Position numbers and translations under genes: made by a program. 64,000 nucleotides of DNA from Albula goreensis (Eukaryota > Chordata > Actinopteri > Albuliformes > Albulidae): assembly GCA_022829145.1 (NCBI GenBank), contig CM040755.1, forward strand, positions 17,150,063 through 17,214,062. The letters run 5' to 3'. This document shows positions 26,412 through 40,114 of this stretch, piece by piece. Within the stretch, counting starts at the first letter, position 1. Each line of letters begins with the position of its first letter. The notes below the pieces were generated by a model. That model did not search any database. It saw only the letters and a list, made by a program, of their open reading frames with translations, and was not told where the DNA came from.

Positions 26412-26575
26412 AATACGGTTTTCCTCCCCCGAATCCCATCGTATGAGCCGCCCCTCTGGCACTGTGCCGCTCGCAGCGCTCAGGATCTCTGCATTTCACT
26501 GACAGATCTGCGTTGCTGCCGCGCTCTTTGTGTTATGCTGTTCTCTGCCTCTTTTGACGGAGGATAATCCGGAAG
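26412..26575. promoter_or_regulatory. Short isolated CpG cluster in intron 1
   Basis: Twelve CpGs fall within 26416-26571 (about 7.7 per 100 bases), while the kilobases on both sides are nearly CpG-free. The cluster overlaps the start of the longest frame near exon-like composition (26530-27084, 184 codons, no recognised domain). It could be an intronic enhancer, an alternative promoter or a conserved element. Confidence 0.4.
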
Positions 26576-28415
26576 TCTCAAGCACCCTTCCAATAAATAG
26601 TAACCTGAAGATTCAGAGGAAAAATAACCTTAAAAAGATCCTGTCAAATTTTAGCTGCAAAGGAATATTGGTTATGTGCTGTTTTTTTATGAGGGGTTTG
26701 GGGGTGAATTGGGGGTGGAGTAGGGTGATGGAGGGGCGCTTGAGAAACCCATTAATTGCTGTGTGCTCCGGCAGCGATGTTTGGGTTTTCTCACCTGGCC
26801 CTGCTCCACGGTGTCCTTTCAAAGCACTACTTCATCTTTGTCAGGGACAGGTGGAAATTTTCTGTGCTTCTAATTGGACAAAGTGCCTTTCAAACTCAGT
26901 ACCATCACTCAAAGATCAGATCAGCAACCAGCAGAGCCATCAATATGAGTTTTCTCTCTCTTCATCCCATCTCCTCGCTACCCTGAGTCTTGTGTTCAGC
27001 AGTGAGGCCCTGATCAATGAAAGGAAACATATGAACGATAGCTTAAGCTTTGGCCATATAGCAGAGGCTCGGTCAAATCATTAGCTTTTTTAATACCTTG
27101 TTTTGAAGTGGCAGTGTGTTACAACTACCTGTAAATTCATATGATTGTGTTCTTTTTATATTTTTATTGAACAACATATGTGTTACACAATAAATGTCAA
27201 TTTTCAAAGGTTAGTGACAGATATTAGATAGAAATTAAAATCAAGGTATCAGGTGATTGTTCATGTGACTTTTTCCCATTGATTTGAGTGGTTATGTAAC
27301 CTACTAGGGTAACATTGCCTGTGAGGTATTTGTTCCTTCATCATTCTAAAGGTAATTCATTCATAATTATAAAGACTTATAGATTATAAGGGACACATTT
27401 TTTTGCATGAATTGCATACTATGTAATCGTAATACAAACAATGTATCAGTATGAGGTGATGCAATATGTTATATAAAATTTTATGCACTGTCTGTTTGCC
27501 TTTTTAAAAATATAAAGACAAATTACAAGTAATTATGACAATTGTTGTTGAATAAATTACTCATACTTATTCCAGTCATGCAGTACATGTAGAATTAATA
27601 TGAAGCAGAAGTAAACATACATTTGGATGCTTCTATTAATGTATAAAATATAGAATCATGTAATATTTCTGGCAACTGCAGATATGACCTGAAAACATTG
27701 GTGGTGGTCCTCAATTTCTGGGTACAATTATTTTACATTGCATAGTCATGTGTTGAGGTACAACTGTATAGTGACTTTTGGATGACCTTTTATTTTCAGC
27801 TGAGAAGTAGAGGTAATATTCTGCATTATTTCATTATTCCTCTATAGAGTGTTTCCATACCTCATTTTATATAATATAATTACTCTGTGATGATATGGTG
27901 TTTGAGGCTGTCATGTGACCTCTAGATTGTAATAGGGGAAATAGCTCATTGGCAGAAAAGTATAGACCTTAATAGCCTTATGAATATAACCTTACTTATG
28001 CCTAACAGAGAGGATTTGGACTGCAACTTTGTGACTAAGGCAGTGTTTAAGTCTATCAGTAATAACAGCATTAATATGTAAAAGGCTCATTTTCATGTGG
28101 ATTTTTGATTCCACCCTGTAGAGTGAACAAGAGAGTGTGGTGATGGAGTCTCAAGTCTGCCTGATAAGGCCTGATTGTGCCTTTGGGAATGGCCTATCAG
28201 ACAGCAGCAGTGCACCTCAGATCCACACTTTGTTTGAGGTGTGCAGCTCCTCTGACTGAATGCAAATGTGGAGACAAATTAAAAGATTATCTCTGGAAGG
28301 TTGTGCCAACACAGCCAGGGGCGCTGTGCATCTCATGATTCCTATATCAGTTCTACCTCAGAGAATATCAATTTGTGGCAAATATTCAAAGCCCAAAGTG
28401 CACCAGATAAATATG

Positions 28416-28453
28416 CACACACACACAAACTAATACACACACAAAAACACAAA
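28416..28453. repeat. Imperfect (CA)n microsatellite
   Basis: CA units interrupted by AAACTAATA and AAAA. Confidence 0.85.
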
Positions 28454-28619
28454 AGATTATGTTGGGTTTGTAGAAGAGCTCTATAGTCCTCAGTATAGAT
28501 TGAAACATTGTCAGAGGGAGTTGGCAGGTGTTTCTCCCATGTACTATGTTATTTGAGCCAAGCGTTTGGAGGTCCATGTGATTCTAAGAATGTGGAAATA
28601 CTTTTCATTTAAAACAACT

Positions 28620-28671
28620 GTGTGTGTTTGTGCATACATTTGTGTGTATGTGTGTGTGTGTGTGTGTGTTG
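28620..28671. repeat. (TG)n microsatellite
   Basis: TG units with TA interruptions. The purest part is 28649-28669. It is complementary to the CA tract 170 bases upstream. Confidence 0.9.
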
Positions 28672-30262
28672 TAAGCAGGGACATGACAGTTTGGCGCACA
28701 CTGTGCAGCTGTACCATACCTGAAATGTGCATCCATCTTGCTTGGCTGCTTCAATGAACTCTTGGAAAGTTTCAGATAAATTGCATTATCTGATCATCAG
28801 GATGATTTAGCTTTTATTTGGAACACTTCTCGTTTATGCTGCTGGATATTTGCTGAAGCTCTGTTCTCATGGGTAGAATGGCTGTACCCATGAGGTCAGG
28901 GTTCAATTCACTAATCAATGCAAAACAACACTAAACTGATTGTTGACATGGTGAGTCAATGCATTAAAATAAATTTAAATAAAATATATTTTCATATTTA
29001 ATATCTAGCAAAATATACAAATGATTGTGATTTTCCAATATTTAAAAAAAATGTTATGTTATACATTATATTTGCCTGTACCTGAGGGGCAATATGAGGG
29101 AATATGTCAACCAGATGTGCAACAGTCATGCAGAGCTCAGGTATGTTAAGTATAAGTAGGTATAATTATATTTAATTCCATGGATTAAAATACTATAGCA
29201 AGAACCTTTCACAGTGTGACACTGTAATAGAACATCCCCCACAAGTATCATCCACAGTTTAGACTAGGAATGAAACAAACTTTTTACTTCCTGAGTCATA
29301 TGCTGAATGTACATACATTCAGCTTTATTCTCTTGAGTCATATTTGTTGCAGTCTCTTCAGAATGGGATAATGGGAGCAAAGTAATCAGGATTTCCTAAT
29401 CCATAAAAAGCCGATGAGCAATTGCACATATTTATTTATTAACAAAATCTACTCACAAATGAATGTAACATATTGAAAGGTGTCTCTGAAGATGGATGTT
29501 CAGGTCTTGGGCAATAGGTGAGACTCTGCTCGCTGAAAAGTGATCCACCATATTGGTTTGCATTTGAACTGAGCATATACAACTGAGACAGGTCGGAGGA
29601 ACTGTGGCTGCATACTGCTCTGCCAGTTGTCAGTGTGAGAAGCAGATGGTGTAGCACTTCTGTACGATACGTCTCAGTATCAGCCACAGAGCATGCTGGG
29701 ATTGTAGGCAGAGAGAGTACAGCAGTACAGAGTAAAAGCTGTACCGGGAGATTGAAGCGGTGACCTTCTGTCTCATCATTTACACCCTCTCCTCACCCTT
29801 CTGCCCTCTGTTGGCACTCTTCCAACACTCTCAAATTATTAAATTGTTTTGCTGTAGAGGAGACATCTGGGCACTGATTGGGCAGGCAGTTTCTTAATTA
29901 AAATGAGCTCACCTGGATGCATATGCATTATCAGTTGGTACAGTCAGGGAGAAGGAGATATCAGGCAGCATGAATCAGAGCTGTGAACTTCACCGCTCAC
30001 AAAACCCCCAGAATCTTACCCAGAGTCTCTGGTAGATCTGCCTTATACAATTGATTGAATGTATTATATAAGGTATAGGGCATTTCATCCATTTTAAGGA
30101 TCTTCAAACATGACTTCTGGGGGCAAGACAATACATTGCTCCCATCTGGGTGATGTAAAGTAGTCATTTTTATGTAGGTTGCATATAGTAATGCAGGTAT
30201 TTATATTATTCTGTGTTGTGGTCATGTGTGAAACGTGGTATCACAGCACTAGGCCTACAATT

Positions 30263-30283
30263 GGGTGGGGGTGGGGTAGGGGG
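30263..30283 (+). repeat. Canonical G-quadruplex motif
   Basis: Four G runs of 3, 5, 4 and 5 bases with loops of only one or two bases (T, T, TA). Confidence 0.6.
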
Positions 30284-33200
30284 ACTATATATACCTTACG
30301 ATAAAATAAGTCAGCAAAAGATGTATGAGATGTATTTTAGCAGCAGGGCCATGATTTAGGTTTGATTCCAGACTTTAAATACAAATAGCAGCTGAAATTT
30401 AAACCTTTTTGAGAGATGTTCCATATCTTTTATTGACAAAAGACCCAGAATCAAGGATCATTCCATTGCCTTTGGTTCACATGAGCTGTGTTTCTGGGGC
30501 ATAGAGATTGGAAGAGAGAAAGAGGGAGGGAGAGAAGAGGAATTGTACTGGTATCTCACAGCATTGCAGTGCTGTGCTCTCTGCCTGAAGCATTTTGGAA
30601 AGGCATTCATTATCAGTGGTGGGCGGCAGTGTTATGGTTATTATTATTAATGTTGCTGGTATAGTTGTTATTGTTTTCACATTTGCTACTTCGTGGTAAT
30701 GTACCGGTAACCTCATCTCACCCACCATGTTCTCACTTCAAACCTATCAGCTTTATTCCTGAGAGCCTTTAGTTTTCCGCTCTTAAGCCTTCAAATAAAA
30801 TGTTGATTTGAAAGGGTACCCCAACATGATTGGAAAATATTAATCTTCTGCCTTTAAGCTCTTACATAAGTTACATTAATTTAGTTGAATACATCTCTTG
30901 GGTAGTTTGATTAGGATATGCACCCATTGTTGATTTTATTCGGAAGTTGTCAGTTTTCCCTCACAATACTTTTATTACAAATGACTTCAGTCCTTTACGT
31001 ACTGGTCTTTTTCACATACCATGATAGTGTTATTTTTTAAGGCATGGCCTGTTCTCTCAACACAGAAGAAAAGAAACACAGAAACACAGATTTGCCAATT
31101 AAATACCTGTCAATTTTGCTTAATTTGCCATATTAAAGTAATAACTTGCAGTAAGTCTGTCTGCCTCAGTGGAGACTGCACGTGAGCAACATGCATAAAG
31201 GATTGTAGGTGGAAGGAAAGATCTTCAGCTGAGTAGATTGAAGAAAAGTGTTTTGAAGAAACAGTATTTAAGGAAAATGAAGTTCTATCATACATCGGAA
31301 GACCCTCAGCCAGAGTGAGTCCAACACCATTCCAGCAGCACCAGTCCAACTGGAGATTGTGCTCGCCATGGCAACGTGGTGGAAATTTGCACTGAGGGGT
31401 GGAACGGGGTTGTGGGGCCACTCAGTGAGAGCTCACTAATGGTGGCTCCTTTGAAACTCAATATGGTTATTTGAGGACATGTGTCTTTAAGCTCCCTCCA
31501 GCTTAGCTTGGCAGAGCTTATGTCAAGCCCTTCCTCTTTGCTGCACTGCCCATTTTCTGTCAGGCAAAAGGAGGGCGGCGAGGGCTGGCAAGGGAAGGGG
31601 CAGCGACAGCTCCAAACGTCTGTTATCAGTCCACAGGAGTTGATATTCAACTTATTTTAAAGTTTATGGTCTGGGTACGTATTAAAAAAGCAGTTGATGT
31701 GCTTTAAAATGTTTGAAAAGGAATTCATTTTCATGAAGAATTTAATGTTTTTCATTATATTGCAGCCTCACTGAGCTGAAATAGTATGCATCTTCATTCG
31801 AGGGAGCGCTTGTCAGACTGTGAAACTCTGGCCTTTAAGTGACGGTCATCATTGTGTATTATCGTCCATTTCATAACTTTCAAAATGTGGGAGAATGGCA
31901 GTGTCCGCCAACTGCATGTCTACTGAGTACAGAAAATCTCCCAAACTTCTCTCTCTCCATTGATGGCATGCAGGAAGGGCTCTGGTGGATTTCAGCTTTG
32001 ATCCTAAGCGACTGGACATGAGCATCAATCAATATTCTAAAACTTCTGTCCACACGGAAGTCACTGAAGGGCTAGCATGGATGGAAGTGTGCAAACTTAT
32101 TAAATCATTGTATTGTCTCTGTGCGTAGGCACATTAGAGCATCTTAACCCACTGTCTGGTCATAACATTCGCCTACGCCTTCAAGTGCTAGCTCTCATGG
32201 GCCTGTGTATATGAATGTGTGTCTGAGTGTGTGTCTGTGTTCGTTTGCATCTGTCTGCATTTGAGGCACAGGCAGTGGAACATATAGGCTAATTAAAACG
32301 GGAGTAGTCTTAAAATGGTAACAAGTTCAGTGGAAGTATATTGCCTTACTGGCTGAATAGATGACTCAATAAAAGGCTACTTTTAGGAGCTTATATTTTA
32401 CAAATATTCAGTTGCTTAACAAAGAAAGGATTCCTTCTCTCAGTTGTATCATCATAACCATGCCATCAGTGGATGTAAATGCAGTTGACAGAAGGTGAGG
32501 GAGGTTTCCTTCTTCTGGCTCATTAATGAAGAATACCTTCAGCAGTATTCTTTTGGTAATGAAGGAAATTTGCTTTGGCAGAAGCCAATGAATTACTGTA
32601 AGATCAGAAGATGGTACTTGTTAACATTCATAACAGCATTATGCTTAGTGGAAAATTGCAATTATTATGCAACACAGGGAAATTAAAATAGCTGTTGTTT
32701 TAAGTGTGTTAAGCTCATAACAATTTCCCTACTGTTTTCTATATGAGCAAGCAGAAGCTTAATGGAGTTGAAGTGGGTGTTATTACAAGAGCTCTCTCCA
32801 GACAGCCTGGATACTTCTCAAGTACCAGAAATCTTTCATGGATCAGGGGGTGCTACCAATTGCCTTGCATTTTTAGAATGATTTAAAGGATACTTCTCAT
32901 CAGCAGTAACATTGTATTTTTTGAAATAGCTAGATTTACAATTTATAGTTGTGACTTTTAGGACATCAGTACCTAATCTGATTTAAACATCCAGCATAGG
33001 CAGTCAGACCCCCTGATTTGTAGTAACTGATGTGTAAAATCCATTGTGAGATTATCATCACATTCTTAAAAATAATCAAACAAGTCTTGTGAAATGACCG
33101 TGTGGACACTTTTTGCTGCAGTGGTTGCAGGGTGCCATGTAATTGTGTAAGTAGAATTTTTATAGTTGATGTGCTCATGTATGTGCTGCTCACTTAGGGC

Positions 33201-34107
33201 CAAATTCAGAGCTGTGCTTAAGTACATTTCCGGCATACCTGTCATCATTGTGAGAGTGAGGAAACTGTGTGGTCTGAATTCAGCCTTTAAATGAACAAAC
33301 ATCATCAATTGAATGCCTGTATCAATTGCCCTTTATCAACGTTTTTTCTGTGTTTCCCCTTCTTCAATGTGGTCAGTTAGTCTGCATTATTGTATTGTCT
33401 TTTTTTAAATCTATATAATCTCAAGCAGAAGCTTGAGAATACATTTAACTATTCATTTTTGTGTTGCCTAATAAATAAGTATTTTAAATTTGTATATTGA
33501 ACTATGTAAGGCTGATAAAAATTAAAATTTAAATCAAACTGAGAAAGAATCTCAGTCCTCTGGCCTCTTGATACTAGTGGCATATTTGCTTCAGGAGAGA
33601 GCAATGAGAGAGGACATGGGCTTGTCCTTGGATGTATCCTTCCCCTAACATCACTTGTGTCTAATCTTCATATAGTCTAATGTTTTTTTTGTTCAGAACT
33701 AGGACAGAGAATACATGTATGCATTAGAAATTCCATCGAACCTAACTGAGGGAAATTCAGCACAGCTGCAAAATAAGACATTCCGAAGTATAATATAGTA
33801 AAAATGCGCCAGTGTTTCCAGAGTAATGAAATCCATCTGGGTGCCCCTCCCCTTAAAGATACATGGATATTTGTTTCCTGAAGCTGCATTCACACAATTA
33901 AGTGATATTCTGAATGTATTGGAGAATTAACTTATGACTGAATGAGGATGATAATGAAATTAATTGGTGTTTTCTGCACATGGAACTCAATTGGAGTTAC
34001 ATTTAGTTATAAATGTGTCATGTTTTTAACTTAATCATTAAGTTGTTTGGAATGACTTGATGATCTTGCCTTATCTGTATACATTTTTGGTGTTTTTAAA
34101 GTGTCTG

Positions 34108-34143
34108 TTTTTTTTTTTTGTGTGTGTGTGTTTTTTTTTTTTT
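34108..34143. repeat. Compound T/TG simple repeat
   Basis: Poly-T, then (TG)n, then poly-T. Confidence 0.85.
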
Positions 34144-34497
34144 GCAACCGTACAGTATTACTGCTGAGTTAAGACAAAGCTGTAACTCTCTGTATGGCAT
34201 GGCAGCTCTCCAGCCAAGCAGTGTAGACTGCAGAGAAATAACAGATGTTAAACATTGCATAATATCAGAAGGCTGCAGACAGTGTAATGATGCACAGCTG
34301 CGGGATCAGAAGGTTTCACTTTCTCCTGACCCTTTGGTCTTCACATTGGGCCATGTGTCCTTCATGCCTAAGTAAACTTTACAGAAACTCTATTAGAGCT
34401 GCACCAAAGCATGGCACAAGTGAAGGCATTTTGCATTTAAGTGCAGTAGTTCAGTTATCAGATTTTAAACACATCCTCTGGTAGGGAGGTTAAACTG

Positions 34498-34510
34498 AGG
34501 TCAAAGATCA
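34498..34510 (+). promoter_or_regulatory. DR1 nuclear-receptor element
   Basis: AGGTCAAAGATCA is two direct half-sites (AGGTCA and AGATCA) separated by one base. This is the DR1 layout bound by HNF4, RXR/PPAR and COUP-TF. It is isolated in AT-rich intron. Confidence 0.3.
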
Positions 34511-36099
34511 GTACGCATGTCCACTCAAAGGAGTGTTTGAAAGTCTAGCTAGTAGCATACTGCAGTCATTGATCATTTTAAATGCAGTCAACCCAACTGA
34601 TGGTGTCTTTTGAGATAATAATTCACTTTCAGCAACTCCTTTGAACTTCTAGAGAACATTTCTGATGGGCTATCATAGTAGCTACTCTGCTGATCCCATG
34701 CATGTGAAATGTTATTTCAGGATTGCTGAAGTGAGAGAAGGTGATGAGGTTTCAAATATTGAAGTTCTGTTAATCTCTGATCCGCAAAATGAAACATTTA
34801 ATTATTTTAATTTTGTAAGCATTGTATTTTCAAGGTGTTTAGTAGTTGATGAAAAGTTGGAACCTGTTCATTAAAATTAAAATAAAATGTTTGCATAATT
34901 GAACAGAAACAAACTGAGGAAAAATTCTGAATTTCTCAGGTTGGCAGCTGCCAGATATTCATATTAAAACTCTGCTTTTCTGGCAATGCAGGGTTTTATT
35001 ATTAATTGGCACATCGTTCAATAAATGAAACTAAAGTGTATGTTCAGCTGTAGAGGAGGGGCAGTCTTAAGGTGTGCCATTCTAGAAATCAACATTGAGA
35101 ATCCAAATTCAGCAACAGTGCTTTGTTTAATTTGTGTCCCTGCCAGTTAACCATGTGGGTCTGAAGCTAGCACTTCGGGGCTGTGTTGTGCAAGAAGGTG
35201 TAAATTGGCTTCATCAAAGGCTTTTAATGAATGGTAAAATTAATCTGCTGGCCTCTGTGGTGCAATGCTTTCATGTAATTATTTTGTATTTACTTGTCCC
35301 GCTTCAATATCACAGTACAACTATGTAGTTCCATGCACAGTTGCTACTGAGGTCCTGATTATAAAGTTCTGAGGTAATGGTATGTCGAGAACATTTAAAA
35401 TATTAATTATTCCACATAAAAAGTTACATCTGCTCTTACTTTTAACTTAACACAAGGAGTACTCTAAGAAAAAAAATCTATAAATATGAATGTTGATTCT
35501 GGGAATGGCTTGGTTTACAGTGAAGCACACCATATATGGCTTAGAGTTTGTTTTTTGAGAATATTGTGAATATTAAAGATCAATGTGTCTCACACTTGCA
35601 CAAAGGTTTTCTGTGGTAAATTGTCTGTAGCGACATTTTAATGTAAGGAGAGTTGTTTCTTCCAAGAACATTTGTGTTAATTTAATCAGGGTTTTGGCAA
35701 GATGAGCAACATGGGTTAATTATGTTTTTGGCAGGTGAAACTTTTTCATATGTATGCCTCATTTTTCTTCGTTTTACACAAATTTGTTTACTAGCAGCGC
35801 CATATGGGACACAGCCCCCTTTCTGCGCACTGTCCAGAGAAGAGTTGACACTCTCTCACCGTAAATCTAAAATGAATATTTCAGGGCAGGTTGGCCACCT
35901 GTCCAGTGAGATAGAAAGACGGCGATGCCTGTTTGGTTGGAATAAAGGCAGTGCCAGGGGACCAGGTGCAGCTCTTACACCCCATATGCCAACCGCTTGA
36001 GGAGGAATTCAGTGGGACGGCTTCAGCTTCATCAAGTCTCTGGCCAAGCCATCCCTGAATCACATGGAAAAATGTTCTGATCATTTTTCATATGTAAAA

Positions 36100-36117
36100 A
36101 TGCAAATGATTAATCAT
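36100..36117. promoter_or_regulatory. Overlapping POU octamer and palindromic homeodomain site
   Basis: ATGCAAAT (36100-36107) is a perfect octamer. It overlaps the perfect palindrome ATGATTAATCAT (36106-36117). Two near-identical copies of ATCATTTT(T)CATATGT flank it (36080-36095 and 36113-36127). The dense cluster follows a less AT-rich block (35800-36060) and looks like a neural enhancer core. Confidence 0.4.
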
Positions 36118-36874
36118 TTTCATATGTTGTGCCTTGCCGCTTAGTGGTAGAATTGTAGATTAATACCCTTATGAAAAATAATGTCTGGCTATATGAATGT
36201 CTATATATAAACAAAATACAAGGTGCATGATTAAATAAAAGTATGTGTTGCCATCCCTGTCATATTCACATTATTTTGTCTAAAATACATTTTAGAGGTT
36301 TATAAATAAACATTAAAATTAATTACATTTAAAATAAATCAAATTTCTCCTCAATTATTTTGTACAATTATCTACAATGAGTGGTATATTTAAACTGATC
36401 ACTATCTAATGACACATGCACTGCAGGTGCATGTGGGTTGTCATAGTGACAGATTTAGTCATTGGTGTTATGTTGCGTGTGTCTCCCCTTATATTGACTC
36501 TCAAGCAACACATAGTGCATAACTTATGCATAACTGCATTTGATTTGCACAGCAAGACTGATTGGATGAGTCTTTGTTGTTTGTTAATTTGATTTTGTTT
36601 CATGTGTTTTATTTTATATTGTTGAGTCATGACATAAAACAAATGGATTTGTGGGTGTTTTGACATAATCAATACAATGCACCATTGCTTTAGTTTAAAA
36701 GCAACCATGCATTGAATTTCTGTCATGCTCTGAAATAGCATCCAAAGTAAGCAGCTGATCAGAACTCAGGTTTTATGAAAATAGGCATTTTGAAAGACAG
36801 AGCATTCGAAAGCTACAGCCCAGTGAACTCTTTTTTTATTAAGTCCACCTACAGTACACCTTGATTACCAGTCA

Positions 36875-36898
36875 GGGTTAGGGTGGGGTTGGGTTGGG
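36875..36898 (+). repeat. Telomere-like G-quadruplex motif
   Basis: Five G runs with loops TTA, T, TT and TT. It contains GGGTTAGGG but is not an extended telomere array. Confidence 0.6.
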
Positions 36899-37637
36899 CA
36901 GGAGTAGGGGAGGCGTTGGGCTGCTGGGCTGTGAAATGTGAGAAACAGATAAGAAAGCAGACTGACTCAAAACCAGAAAGCTCCACAGCCAAAAGCTAGA
37001 TCGCAACTGATTTCACTCAATTACCTCAATTCATCAAACAGAGAAGAAAAAATCATTCATGGCTTAATTTATCCCTCCCCATGTCTCTCACCACACCCAC
37101 AGTCTATAGACCCATACCCTCAGTGCAGTGCATGAAAATCACTCTCTCTGAGAAATAGTAATTAACAAAAACTCATAAAATATGTAACATTTTTGTGAAA
37201 TGTGATACTCTGCAGAAAAGAGTCAGTGCAGTATGTAAATATTTTCATATGGTCTCTTCTCTTTAGAGTGCAGAAGATAAGTCCAGGTGAAGTTGGAGCA
37301 AAGTTTCTCCTCCAGTTGTCAGAGTCCGAGGAGGGTGAAAATTGATGGTGCCTACAGGCTGCTCTTGCTGATTTTACTTGAAATCACCTAAGTGGTTTTG
37401 TTCATTTTCCCCCTCACGATACACCAGTCCCCCAACAATCCCACTATTGCCCTCCTTCTCTCCTAATCCCCCACCGCGTTACCCCATCCCCCCGTTTGCA
37501 AGAAACGTATAGCGTGAAGGAACTAATATCTGACTGTAAGGAAAGAGGAATATTTTGTGTCCAGCTGACTCAAAAAAGAGGACATTTGTAAAGAGCTTAC
37601 ACTGGCCTTATACTACCATAAATGAGAGAATTGCTAT

Positions 37638-37660
37638 AAAAAAAAAAAAAAAAAAAAAAA
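37638..37660. repeat. Poly-A run, 23 bp
   Basis: Uninterrupted A run followed by AC-AAGC and another short A run. Confidence 0.9.
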
Positions 37661-37749
37661 CAAGCAAAAAAACCCTGTCCATTCTGGGGCAATGATGAAA
37701 GTCAGAAAAGGGCCAGGAAGGTAACATGCCTTTCAAACATTAAAGTAAT

Positions 37750-37763
37750 AAAAAAAAAAAAAA
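37750..37763. repeat. Poly-A run, 14 bp
   Basis: Uninterrupted A run. No retroelement body is seen. Confidence 0.85.
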
Positions 37764-40114
37764 CACTGGTCTGGAGAACCTGACCAGAGAAACTGGTCCA
37801 CTGCCTAGAAGATTAGTTCAACAGCCATGTGCTAAAGGTGTACTAACATTCTGCAGTTTATTTCTGTTGTATGCAAACTATATTTTCTGAACCCCTTTCT
37901 GCTTCATTATCAAACCAGGAAAGTTTAAATGTAAAATCATAACAATATTTAATATAATATTAGTTTTAAGTAGTAATCTCTTGATATTGCAGGAGAAAAA
38001 CCAATGAAAGGTCCGAATTGTAGAATTCAAAGTAGAATTCTCAGGAGCAATTTAGGCTAACTGTGAAGTGATGGGGAATGGTGTTGTTAGTTTGGGAATG
38101 ACAATTACATTTTGCATGCTTCTGAAGATAACAAGAACACAGAATTTATTCTTCTGGTTAGTATAAAGACCTGGCCTATCTTCAGTTAGTCTGTGGCAGA
38201 TACTTACAGAGCTAAAGCTATCCCAGGGCATCAGGTCTCACAAAAGCAACAAATTTCATTCTTTTAATGGTATAAAGAAGAGAAATGAATACTACCAAGA
38301 GTTTAGAGCTATTTTATGAGTTGCCTCTGTCTTAGTGAGATATTTTGTTATGTATGATATAGGGTAAGAATTTTCCTACATTGCAGTGTCAGGGATCTAA
38401 TCTGCACTGATACTGACTTACACATGCAAACACTCAAGCAGTCAGTCATTATACATCTGGTGGGTATTGAGCTGAATTCTAAATTGAATATATTGCAAAC
38501 AGAATTTTCTTTACTATTTAAAAAAAATTCAGCACTTTGGTACAATGCATTGGGCCATTTGTTTATTAATTAATCAGTTCCAACCAGATCAAAGGCTGCA
38601 GAGGGAAATGGCAGGAAGGACAGATTTCTGGATAAGTTTGCCTATCATGGCATCTTTTCAAAATACAATTATACCTTTAATGAGAACAGAATATAATGGG
38701 AAAATAAATCCCAGTGCATCTATGACATTTCCTTTGAAGAGGGGTAACCAATAACTTCCTTTCATAGACTGATGTTTGGCTCAGTGGCAACATACAACAA
38801 ATTCATCTGGCTCTACCTCCTGCAGTGCCAGTTAGGAAGAGATGTAGGGCTGAGGGCTATAATAGTACCCCTTCATGGTAAACTGTTCTATTTTCTGTCT
38901 AATGTGGGGCAGTCTTACATTTGCAAACACCCCGTTAGTCATTTTATTCTCCCAAAACTGCAGTGACAAAGGGAAGACAGTGATTGCTGGAATGATGCTG
39001 TTGGTGTTTTCGCTGTTGCACCGTTTCTGGCCCATAGTCATGCTTCATCTGACTTTACAAATGTCAGACTTCACGTGCAGTGTGTTGAATATCAGTTAAG
39101 AACAAATTTGAGCTCTTTTTCACAGGTTAAAAACAATGACACAAGAGTGAAATGTGAATGAATTCATTTTATTTTTACCTTGATCAATGACACATCAAAG
39201 CAGTTCAAATCACATAGTGAATATATGTATTTTTAGTTTTCTGATCTTTATTGAAATGCTCCAAAATTTGAGTTCAATTAGTAATCCAGAATGTAAGGCT
39301 TTTCCTCAGAAATCTATGCATATGTAAGCAAAGGGAAATAATATAGTTGCGGCCTTCTGCTGAAGCCAGAAGCTCTTGGCAGTGGGGGCATTGATGGGTG
39401 CCAAGCACCTGGTTACACTGAAAACAATAAGTGGCTTATGGATCCTGTTGGCTTATAGGCACAATGGCTGAGAAGATATGTACAAGCTAGATGCTCTGAA
39501 TAGGCCTATTGCTGGCTGGCTACATTACAGCCATGGAGACTCTATTTAAACTTTTGCCCTGGTGGAGAGTGAATATGCATTGCTGGACACTGGTTTTGAC
39601 TTGATTGATTGATTTATTCTTTTTCTGTTGATGGTGTTTCGTAAAATTACATTGGCATGATTCTTTGTGATTCTTTTTTTGTCTCCTCATGTCGTCCTTT
39701 TACATGAACACTGACTGTGTTTGCCATTAAAATACAGTGTTGAGACATTGCTCAGGACTTGTGACATTTTGCTGATGCTCCCAGAGGAGTTGATCCTAGA
39801 GCCAGTGCAGTGAAATGTTGCTAATTACAATAATACATATATTTCTTTCCTCATCTTCCTTCTTATTCTTGTACATTGATCAAAACTATATACTCATAAA
39901 ATCCCCAGTTTACACTGAGACCATGCATCTCTCATTAATTTGATCTTTATTTTTTGCAGTGTGACAAATAATGTTTCATTTTGGTAATGTATTTACTGGT
40001 GTGTTAAGTGTGTGTTAGCATGATTTAAGATCAAGTGTGTACTTTACATGCTGTATCACATAAATGATACGGTGGTAATGGTGCGTGTGATGGTGGTCTA
40101 GTAATGAATTCCAC

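Larger units (their letters stand above)
27085..35700. other. Intron 1 stretch with only simple repeats and isolated motifs
   Basis: AT-rich intron with CA/TG tracts near 28.4-28.7 kb, a G-quadruplex motif at 30263 and a DR1 at 34498. No gene is recognised. The block 31550-31640 is purine- and GC-rich. Confidence 0.5.

Noticed and set aside
28862..28915. tRNA-like stretch with GGGTTCAATTC, resembling a B box
   Set aside because: There is no matching A box or SINE body around it, so it was not called.
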